From: Candidatus Methanophagales archaeon ANME-1-THS
GTDB taxonomy: Archaea; Halobacteriota; Syntropharchaeia; Alkanophagales; Methanospirareceae
DNA length: 18,767 nucleotides
Direction of reading: 5' to 3'
Assembly: GCA_004212135.1 (NCBI GenBank)
Contig: RXIE01000101.1
Coordinates: 1-18,767, forward strand
The position numbers and the translations under genes were made by a program. A model generated the notes under the pieces. It was not told the origin of the DNA. It searched no databases and saw only the letters and a program-made list of their open reading frames with translations. This document shows, piece after piece, positions 13,511 through 18,767 of this stretch. The stretch's first letter is position 1. Every line of letters begins with the position of its first letter.

Positions 13511-14452
13511 ATGAAGAAGCGAGTGAAACGAGCTAAGGAATGGAAGAAATCGCAGGTCACGGACCTAAAAGGTTTGATCGGTGCATACCCGACTGTGGGT
13601 ATGGCGAGGATACGAGGTCTGGGCGGTAAGCAATTACAGCGGATAAGAAAGGAGTTTAAAGGAAAAGCACAGTTGCGAGTATCACGAAATAGCCTGATTT
13701 CTGTCTCGTTAGCCGACGGTGGAATCAACGATATGGTGGATTATATAGATGACCAGGTCGCGCTGATCCTCACCAATTTCGACCCGTTCGAGTTGTATAA
13801 CGTTGTGGAAGCGGGCAAAATACCGGCGCCCATCAAAGCAGGTGCAATCGCCCCGCATGATATCGTCATAGAGGATGGCGCGACCTCACTCAAGCCGGGA
13901 CCGATCGTCGGCGAGTTACAGAGCTTGGGAATACCGGCAGGAATAGAGGGTGGTAAGGTGGTCATCAAACAACGAAAGGTCATAGTGAAGGAAGGTGAGA
14001 AAGTCTCTCCACCCCTTGCAGACATACTGGCACGGCTTGAGATATACCCGATAAGAGAGGGTCTGGACTTATTAGCGGTGTATGATCGCACGGGAAATGT
14101 GGTCTTCACGCCGGACGTTCTGCATATAGATCCCGCGAAGTACTTCGCCGATCTGAAGGAAGCGGCAAAAGCTGCATTCTCGCTTTCCACACACATCAAA
14201 TATGGATACCCAACTCGTTATACGATACGTGATCTGTTCCATGAAGCGGGTCTAAAATCCGTGGCTTTGGCGCTTCAGATTGCGTATCCGACCACGGAGA
14301 CCATAAAGCCGCTGCTCCAGAAGGCATATGCACAAGCGCACCATCTCTCGATCAATGCATGCCTGTATGAACGCGAAACCATGCCGTATCTGCTCGGAAA
14401 AGCGGTCTCGGAGGCACGACGGTTAGCCACACAGGTGGAGGGCAAATCGTAA
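13511..14452 (+). CDS. rpl10: Ribosomal protein L10 / P0 (uL10), lacking the acidic tail
   Basis: This is a 313-residue archaeal stalk base protein. The rRNA-binding domain (1-105) shows VTDLKGLIGAYPTVGMARIRGLGGKQLQRIRKE and LRVSRNSLISVSL. The archaeal insertion follows at about 110-200 (APIKAGAIAPHDIVIEDGATSLKPGPIVGELQSLGIPAGIEGGKVVI). The C-terminal spine helices (about 230-313) that carry L12 dimers run through ALQIAYPTTETIKPLLQKAYAQAHHL and KAVSEARRLATQVEGKS. It stops there. Most archaeal L10 proteins continue for another 20-40 residues of alanine/glutamate-rich linker ending in a GMGALFG-like tail that recruits elongation factors. That tail is absent in all frames downstream. It is the last gene of the operon, 9 bases after L1, with no L12 gene behind it. 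Confidence 0.93.
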   Translation: MKKRVKRAKEWKKSQVTDLKGLIGAYPTVGMARIRGLGGKQLQRIRKEFKGKAQLRVSRNSLISVSLADGGINDMVDYIDDQVALILTNFDPFELYNVVEAGKIPAPIKAGAIAPHDIVIEDGATSLKPGPIVGELQSLGIPAGIEGGKVVIKQRKVIVKEGEKVSPPLADILARLEIYPIREGLDLLAVYDRTGNVVFTPDVLHIDPAKYFADLKEAAKAAFSLSTHIKYGYPTRYTIRDLFHEAGLKSVALALQIAYPTTETIKPLLQKAYAQAHHLSINACLYERETMPYLLGKAVSEARRLATQVEGKS

Positions 14453-14635
14453 TTTCTTGAACCAGACGCCCCTTGTTCATTTTCCGAGTCCTCAACTTCA
14501 CCGATGTACCCACTTTAGCAGTCTCGATCCTGGCTGGATGATTACGACGGCAATGGCTCGTATACTCTTTATTCTCCGACGAGGCGGACGATTCGGTGTT
14601 TACGTACCGTGGTGCTCGGTAAAGATGAAGTGCGC
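14453..14635. other. Gene-poor stretch after rpl10
   Basis: No convincing gene is seen between the L10 stop and the candidate small membrane protein. A frame on the plus strand (14457-14672) has mixed residues typical of chance. The TCCGCCTCGTCGGA pair at about 14575-14590 can form a short hairpin. No L12-like alanine/glutamate-rich sequence or tRNA is visible. Together with the neighbouring small ORFs this forms a 740-base region without a standard gene. Confidence 0.5.
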
Positions 14636-14803
14636 TCAGTGCTCCTTGCTAACCACCGCTCTCAGGAAATAAACAACGGCAGCGATAACGCATGCCGCGA
14701 AGCCCGCCTGCACCAGCGAGTGGTATTCATACGTGAAGAGCGTGGAGATCGCATTCATCGCGAAGAAATAGAATTGGAAGGGAGCAACAAGAAGGAGACG
14801 CAT
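14636..14803 (-). CDS. Candidate small membrane protein
   Basis: This short minus-strand frame starts at ATG 14803 (55 residues) or ATG 14758 (40 residues). The shorter form reads MNAISTLFTYEYHSLVQAGF then AACVIAAVVYFLRAVVSKEH. A clear membrane segment is centred on AGFAACVIAAVVYFLRAVV, followed by a short charged end. The longer start adds a second hydrophobic stretch (RLLLVAPFQFYFFAM). I do not recognise it. Its orientation matches the second small frame at 14925-15056, and both are rich in membrane residues, which chance frames on this GC-mixed DNA seldom are. It may be a real lineage-specific small protein. Confidence 0.4.
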   Translation of the reverse strand: MRLLLVAPFQFYFFAMNAISTLFTYEYHSLVQAGFAACVIAAVVYFLRAVVSKEH

Positions 14804-14924
14804 GAGAATGATGAAGATGCTCAAAATGCCGTTACTTTAAAAGACGATCGTTAAAAAGGGCATTTAAAATAACCTGATCCTCGAATAGAGAACCTCGGTA
14901 TTGGTTAGCGACGAAGCGATTAGA

Positions 14925-15056
14925 TTAGAAGGTATGCAGGGCAAAAAAGAGTAAGTAGAGTGTGCTGTACATGAGGACCGTTTTCACGGCGGTATTGAGC
15001 TTTACGGTTACAAAAGGTCTTTCTTCAACTTCCTTAGCCGGCTCTTTTTCTTCCAT
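14925..15056 (-). CDS. Candidate 43-residue tail-anchored membrane protein
   Basis: From ATG 15056 the frame reads MEEKEPAKEVEERPFVTVKL then NTAVKTVLMYSTLYLLFFALHTF and ends at TAA. It has an acidic, lysine-rich cytoplasmic N-terminus, an amphipathic middle, and a single hydrophobic helix (about 26-42) at the very C-terminus. This is a sensible architecture for a small tail-anchored protein or a subunit of a membrane complex. A TATA-like CATATAAAAACT on the minus strand lies about 35-45 bases upstream, giving a short leader. No family is recognised. It is divergent from the PhoU-like gene, with a perfect palindrome between them. Confidence 0.5.
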   Translation of the reverse strand: MEEKEPAKEVEERPFVTVKLNTAVKTVLMYSTLYLLFFALHTF

Positions 15057-15193
15057 TGCGTATTCAAGAGGTGGTAGGGAGAGAAATAAGTTTTTATATG
15101 GTTTGATGTTGTCAATTAATTCATTTATTTGTATGTGTACAAATTATGCAAAAATAGCAAACTTTTTAAAGAGATAAATTGTGTAATTCAATT
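15057..15193. promoter_or_regulatory. Divergent promoter region with perfect palindrome (15127-15144)
   Basis: ATTTGTA-TGTG-TACAAAT at 15127-15144 is a perfect 7-4-7 inverted repeat. To its right, AAACTTTTTAAAG at about 15159-15171 is a TATA candidate for the PhoU-like gene (ATG 15194), about 28 bases before it. To its left, CATATAAAAAC on the minus strand at about 15092-15102 would drive the small membrane protein gene. The palindrome therefore sits just upstream of the plus-strand promoter and is a good candidate operator for an autoregulator. Confidence 0.55.
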
Positions 15194-16270
15194 ATGCCAA
15201 AAATTCCGGCTAAACTCGACTGGTTTCGAACCACCACGGTCTTGAAGCAGCCAGTCCAAACTGTACCAACATTGCGACTTCTTATTCCCGCAGCCCTTGT
15301 GAAGAGACTTGGATGGAAAGGTGAGGAGAGTGTAAACCTCGCGGAGGTCTATGAGGACGTCCTGTTGATCTGGAAAGAGAAGAACGAGCCGGAACTATCC
15401 CTGCTCTCACGAGCAAAGATCACCCCGGATTTTGAGCCCATAACCGAGCAAAAAATGGAGCATATTGTTCGAGACGTGGTATCCGGCTATGTCTTAGGAG
15501 CTGGAAGCGTTGAGATTATCCCTGACACCTCATTCTCTGTCGATTTTATATCCGCGCTGGAAGAGGAGATAAATGAAGAGCTGGGCTTGAGGGCCCCATT
15601 TCCACTCCTCGGGATGAGGGTTGTTATTCCGATCTCCCCGCCCTTAGATTCCTTTACCTGTCTTAAAAATATGTATAATGAGACCCTCGTCGCAGTAACC
15701 GAGATCATGGAATTGCTCGTAAAAGGTGGAATTAATTCGGATACGTTTGACAAATCGTATAAGACGGTGAGATTAGTTGAGCGCAATTGTGATTATTGGA
15801 AAAGGGCGATTTTAAGGGATATTGAGGTTAATAAACTTGATCGAATTGATGATTTACCCTATATCGCGACCATTCCCAAATATCTGGAACCCGTTTCAGA
15901 CCATGCACGGGATATAATGGAGCATATTAAGCGATTAGGATTTGAGATTCCCGCTGTGGTTAGTGCGTATGCAGGGGTATTTAAAGAGCGTATACTGGAT
16001 AAGGGCTATTTCATCAACCCTTACCCTGAGGAGGAGTATAAAAGCTCATACCTCCACGACGCGATAGACGAATGTATTAAATTAGAGCGTGAAGAATCAA
16101 GGAAAGCGATGGAGACGCTGGAGCAAAGCACGGAGGTCGAAGTAAAGCGAGTGGTACATGCATGTTTTTTAGTATCCAGACTCAGTGGCATCTGTCGAAA
16201 TTTGCATAATATCGCGGAGATAAAATTCGATTGGCAGAATTCTGCTCACCTTCGCAGGTCCACGTCATAG
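15194..16270 (+). CDS. PhoU-like protein with N-terminal AbrB-like domain
   Basis: This 358-residue protein has an N-terminal segment (about 8-62) resembling a swapped-hairpin AbrB/SpoVT DNA-binding domain (LRLLIPAALVKRLGWKGEES then VNLAEVYEDVLLIWKE). A linker leads to a helical region with PhoU-like character (about 155-350), best seen in IATIPKYLEPVSDHARDIMEHI (225-246), which corresponds to the LERIGDHAxxIAE helix that binds metals in PhoU. AbrB-PhoU fusions are common in archaea and are thought to act as phosphate-responsive or similar regulators; the signal here is unknown. The frame opens at a TTG (15179), but ATG 15194 is preferred for its spacing from the TATA box. No phosphate transporter genes are nearby, so the target is unclear. 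Confidence 0.72.
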   Translation: MPKIPAKLDWFRTTTVLKQPVQTVPTLRLLIPAALVKRLGWKGEESVNLAEVYEDVLLIWKEKNEPELSLLSRAKITPDFEPITEQKMEHIVRDVVSGYVLGAGSVEIIPDTSFSVDFISALEEEINEELGLRAPFPLLGMRVVIPISPPLDSFTCLKNMYNETLVAVTEIMELLVKGGINSDTFDKSYKTVRLVERNCDYWKRAILRDIEVNKLDRIDDLPYIATIPKYLEPVSDHARDIMEHIKRLGFEIPAVVSAYAGVFKERILDKGYFINPYPEEEYKSSYLHDAIDECIKLEREESRKAMETLEQSTEVEVKRVVHACFLVSRLSGICRNLHNIAEIKFDWQNSAHLRRSTS

Positions 16271-16336
16271 GTATGCTTTCTGAGATTTGACACCCCGAAT
16301 AAGCCCACCCATCGGATTATAGTTCCCCACTAAACC

Positions 16337-18058
16337 TTATATCCCCATCAAGAGCACTCGCATGAGTATGCCAACCGTCAAGGAAACGAGGATCATCAAT
16401 CCCGTCGCTTTGAGCATAGCCCGGCTGCCGAGCTCACGGAAGAGCACCACAAACGTGGCAATACAGGGGAAGTACATCGTCAATATGAGGCATGAAACGG
16501 TCAATTGCTGCGGAGTCATGCCCAAAGGGAGTAACATGCCGATCGCGATATCCTTTCTGAGAACACCGAGGATCAATGCAGCAATCGCTCCTTCGGGTAA
16601 GCCGAGCACCGTCGTGAGCAGGGGCGCGAATACCCGTGAAAGGATGCGGATCATGCCTGATAGAAAGAGCAGGTTCACAATGAGGATGCCGAGTATAACG
16701 AATGGAACCGCCTCAGCGAGAAAGCCGTATGCCCGTGACCATGTTTTCTTGAGCACCGTTCGGGCATCAGGTCTTCGATAAGGCGGGACTTCCAGCAATA
16801 ATTCCGGGCTCTCGCCCCTGACGATTCTTTTCAAGACCAGCCCTAAAATGATGTAGACCACCAGGAGGGTAGCATAGACAATGAGTATCCATTTCATACC
16901 ATATCTACCCAGGATTGCGAATATCATTGCTGACTGAGCCATACACGGAACGGTAATCGCCATGAGCGTCATCGCGATGAACCGCTGCTTTTCGGTTTCC
17001 AGTATGCGGGTGGCTAACGCGCCGGGCACGTTGCAGCCACAGCCGAGTATCGTCGGCACAATTGCTGACCCGTGCATTCCGAGTTTGTGCAACCCGGTAT
17101 CCACGAGGACCGCGAGTCGCGGTAAGTAGCCTGAATCTTCGAAGAGGCTGAGCATGAAATAGAAGGTAATGATAAATGGCAATACCATGCCAAAAGGGAC
17201 ATACAAGCCGGTCGTGAGGATTCCCAGTGATTGCTCGAAATCCAGGGATTCAATGGTCGAGGTGCCTAGCAAGAGATCATGGAGCAGCCCGGTGGGCACA
17301 AAAGTATTCACCGCGCGTACGATCCACGGCCCATAGCAGGTATAGAAGAGGGGATCCATCAGATAGCCAATGATCGCATTCCCGATCCGGATGATGAAGA
17401 GGAACATGAGGAGTATCGCGAGTATCGCGAGGGGTATGCCTGTCGTTGGTCTCATGGTGGTATCGGCGAACCGTTCCCAGAGGGTGTGATGGCGGTGATG
17501 CACCACTTGAACATCCCGGATAATCTCACCAACCTTCAACCATCGTTCCTCTTCAGACATCGGCGTGATTGTCCTGGACGGCACCGCTTCACTCACTGCG
17601 GATGCCAGCTCCTTTATCCCCGTTCCACAGATCGCACAGGTTGTCACAACCGGCACGCCGAGCAGTGCCTCTAAGTTCGCCGCATTGATATCAATTCCGA
17701 GATGCCGGGTCTCGTCCCACATATTCAATGCAATGACGGTGGGCTTCTTCGTCTCCAGAATCTCTAAGGTCAGGTAGAGATTCCGTTCTAAATGCGTTGC
17801 ATCAACGACGTTGATGACGATATCGCCCTCATGAAGCATGGTCTGAGCCACCATCTCGGCTTTTGATACCGGCTCGAGCGAATACGTGCCCGGGACATCA
17901 ATCAACTCGAACTTCTCGCCCCCAATGACTGTAGAACCCTTGATAAAATCCACGGTCGTTCCGGGATAATTCGATGAGATCACGTTCACACCGGTCAGGC
18001 GCGAGAAAACCACACTCTTGCCAACGTTTGGACAGCCCATGAGCGCTATCTGCTTCAT
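16337..18058 (-). CDS. feoB: FeoB ferrous iron transporter
   Basis: This 573-residue ferrous iron transport GTPase has a G domain with G1 GCPNVGKS (8-15), G2 at PGTT (32-35), G3 DVPG (54-57), G4 NMWD (112-115) and a G5-like CAICGTG (141-147). A helical spacer (about 165-200) follows and includes HHRHH (187-191). The membrane part begins near 207 and carries two gate repeats: GCGCNVPGALATR (339-351) with PCMAQ (371-375), and YFPCIATFVV near 535. The length is at the short end (archaeal FeoB about 570-700), as the C-terminal hydrophilic segment is missing. The start overlaps the feoA stop by 4 bases, so the two are translationally coupled. Confidence 0.95.
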   Translation of the reverse strand: MKQIALMGCPNVGKSVVFSRLTGVNVISSNYPGTTVDFIKGSTVIGGEKFELIDVPGTYSLEPVSKAEMVAQTMLHEGDIVINVVDATHLERNLYLTLEILETKKPTVIALNMWDETRHLGIDINAANLEALLGVPVVTTCAICGTGIKELASAVSEAVPSRTITPMSEEERWLKVGEIIRDVQVVHHRHHTLWERFADTTMRPTTGIPLAILAILLMFLFIIRIGNAIIGYLMDPLFYTCYGPWIVRAVNTFVPTGLLHDLLLGTSTIESLDFEQSLGILTTGLYVPFGMVLPFIITFYFMLSLFEDSGYLPRLAVLVDTGLHKLGMHGSAIVPTILGCGCNVPGALATRILETEKQRFIAMTLMAITVPCMAQSAMIFAILGRYGMKWILIVYATLLVVYIILGLVLKRIVRGESPELLLEVPPYRRPDARTVLKKTWSRAYGFLAEAVPFVILGILIVNLLFLSGMIRILSRVFAPLLTTVLGLPEGAIAALILGVLRKDIAIGMLLPLGMTPQQLTVSCLILTMYFPCIATFVVLFRELGSRAMLKATGLMILVSLTVGILMRVLLMGI

Positions 18059-18324
18059 AGCTTCTGGATCAAGATCTGCCGCGCCATCCCCCGTCCAATT
18101 GCGATCTGCGTTCCTTCAACCTCGAGGACGAGCGGCCCACTCGCCGGTTGGGTTGCAACAATTTTGACAATTTTTCCTTCCCGGAGTCCCATTGTCCTCA
18201 AGTGGCGTTGCCGCCCACCGCCCGCACCGAGTGCAACGACCTTCGCCCACTCACCGGGTAGCAGTGCGGTAAGAGGAACTGCTTCTCTATCCCGGTCCAT
18301 ATCACCCACCCGCTTCTCCACCAT
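18055..18324 (-). CDS. feoA: FeoA, SH3-like partner of FeoB
   Basis: This small SH3-fold protein works with FeoB. The core reads VPLTALLPGEWAKVVALGAGG then GRQRHLRTMGLREGKIVKIV and VLEVEGTQIAIGRGMARQIL, the normal FeoA pattern of a P-L-x-x-L-x-x-GE start, an RLxxMGL helix and a final GxxIAIGRxMAxxI strand. The frame is open back to a GTG at 18411, but the 5' part overlaps the promoter and operator-like repeats and has no family match. I therefore place the start at ATG 18324 (89 residues), where a GGAG precedes it; ATG 18300 (81 residues) is also possible. The overlap with feoB is 4 bases. The upstream neighbour is a DtxR-family gene. Confidence 0.88.
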   Translation of the reverse strand: MVEKRVGDMDRDREAVPLTALLPGEWAKVVALGAGGGRQRHLRTMGLREGKIVKIVATQPASGPLVLEVEGTQIAIGRGMARQILIQKL

Positions 18325-18355
18325 GCTTATGCGCTCCACGCCGCCTATTCGACCC

Positions 18356-18431
18356 TTAGGTATAAAATTAGGGACACAAAAATTCTTCCCTAACAAGATT
18401 CGGTTTTGCACAAGAACCTAAGACGTTAGGT
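18356..18431 (-). promoter_or_regulatory. feoA promoter with TTAGG/CCTAA operator cluster
   Basis: Five TTAGG or CCTAA half-sites lie in 76 bases (plus-strand reading): TTAGGT 18356-18361, TTAGGGA 18368-18374, TCCCTAA 18387-18393, ACCTAA 18416-18421 and TTAGGT 18426-18431. The second and third form a perfect 7-base inverted repeat with a 12-base spacer. The last two form the perfect palindrome ACCTAA-GACG-TTAGGT. The TATA box for feoA (AATTTTATAC on the minus strand, about 18361-18370) lies within the cluster. TTAGG/CCTAA is the core of DtxR-family operators, and a DtxR-family gene is next door, so iron-dependent repression is likely. Confidence 0.65.
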
Positions 18432-18767
18432 CTGAGCTGAAAAGCCACTCGTCTTCTGCTTCCCGGTTCTCGCTGCATCGGGATGCACCCCGGTCTTGCA
18501 GAACGTTTCGAAGTGCGCCCGCCATTCTGAATAATCAGGTGTGGACTTCAGGAACCGCACGAATTTTTTGAGCTGCTCGATTGTTTCCGGCTCCAATTCG
18601 TGCTCAATGATGCATGCATCTTTATTCGCTATCTTCTCAGAGACTTTTATTAGTTCCAGGAATGATCTGATGGTCTCGTGTCGTTCTTTTACCACACCTG
18701 CTCGTTCTCTCCCTTTGGGTGTGAATCGAACGCCATCATATTTTCGAATCAGCTTTTTTCTATTATG
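18426..18767 (-). CDS. DtxR-family metal-dependent regulator, C-terminal part (5' end outside)
   Basis: This is the 3' part of a DtxR/MntR/IdeR-type repressor (113 residues visible; the N-terminus runs off the window). It begins in the end of the winged HTH (KLIRKYDGVRFTPKGRERA) and enters the dimerisation/metal domain with RHETIRSFLELIKVSEKIAN then KDACIIEHELEPETIEQLKKF. The DACxxEH motif and the preceding RH supply metal ligands in this family. After about residue 90 the sequence (STPDYSEWRAHFETFCKTG...) is not conserved and there is no SH3-like domain. It would sense ferrous iron and repress feoAB. The stop codon lies inside the palindrome at 18416-18431. Confidence 0.88.
   Translation of the reverse strand, partial: HNRKKLIRKYDGVRFTPKGRERAGVVKERHETIRSFLELIKVSEKIANKDACIIEHELEPETIEQLKKFVRFLKSTPDYSEWRAHFETFCKTGVHPDAARTGKQKTSGFSAQT

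Noticed and set aside
14457..14672. Plus-strand 71-codon frame after rpl10, considered as a relocated L12 or tail of L10
   Set aside because: It lacks the alanine/glutamate-rich hinge and the GMGALFG-like end, and has cysteines and arginines in a chance-like mix.
16362..16781. Plus-strand 139-codon frame opposite feoB
   Set aside because: It is antisense to conserved FeoB membrane helices and has no family pattern or promoter; it is a shadow frame.
1..18767. CRISPR array, tRNA or rRNA genes
   Set aside because: No regularly spaced repeats, and no cloverleaf with TTCRA-type arm or conserved rRNA stretch was found on either strand by eye.

Overview
The window reads as archaeal chromosome, most likely from an anaerobic euryarchaeote of the methanogen/methane- or alkane-oxidiser kind. 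The evidence is SRP19, a FEN-1 nuclease with a PCNA-binding tail, an archaeal-type L11-L1-L10 ribosomal protein set, mevalonate kinase, archaeal-style nicotinate phosphoribosyltransferase, CbiS-type corrinoid salvage, and AT-rich TATA-like promoters close to start codons. A lineage such as ANME-1 or Syntrophoarchaeum would fit, but that is a guess from gene content; no 16S or mcr gene is present.

Layout. 1-946 is disturbed: the left edge is the start of an IS1-like transposase gene, and the element has cut off the 3' end of a DUF2157 membrane protein gene. 1010-1971 (minus) is an srp19-PHP phosphoesterase pair. 2131-3374 (plus) is mevalonate kinase with a translationally coupled 57-residue ORF. 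3399-3822 (minus) is a hicB-hicA toxin-antitoxin pair whose toxin gene is frameshifted. 3908-7858 is a cobamide/nicotinate block: bifunctional CbiS (minus), divergent CobT (plus), and, tail to tail with CobT, nicotinate phosphoribosyltransferase (minus) preceded by an HTH-ACT regulator. 7942-10713 holds a small membrane/coiled-coil protein, MobA, a second PHP phosphoesterase and a DUF362 protein. 10812-12275 has a coiled-coil protein convergent with FEN-1. 12406-14452 is the rpl11-rpl1-rpl10 operon; L10 lacks the usual acidic tail and no L12 gene follows. 14453-15193 is gene-poor, with two candidate small membrane proteins and a perfect palindrome. 15194-16270 is an AbrB/PhoU-like regulator. 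16337-18767 (minus) is dtxR-feoA-feoB, with a cluster of TTAGG/CCTAA half-sites around the feoA promoter.

How the genes work together. The best-supported functional unit is the cobamide block. NAPRT makes nicotinate mononucleotide, CobT uses it to make alpha-ribazole phosphate and releases nicotinate (which NAPRT can take back), the CobZ half of CbiS removes the phosphate, and the CbiZ half recovers the corrin ring from salvaged cobinamide. The second unit is iron homeostasis, in which a DtxR-family repressor would control the FeoA/FeoB ferrous iron importer through sites that overlap the feoA TATA box. Nothing here is a clearly new defence or mobile system. The most useful leads are the iron-operator cluster, the nicotinate recycling arrangement, the palindrome with small membrane proteins beside the PhoU-like gene, the atypical mevalonate kinase motif, and the L10/L12 anomaly.
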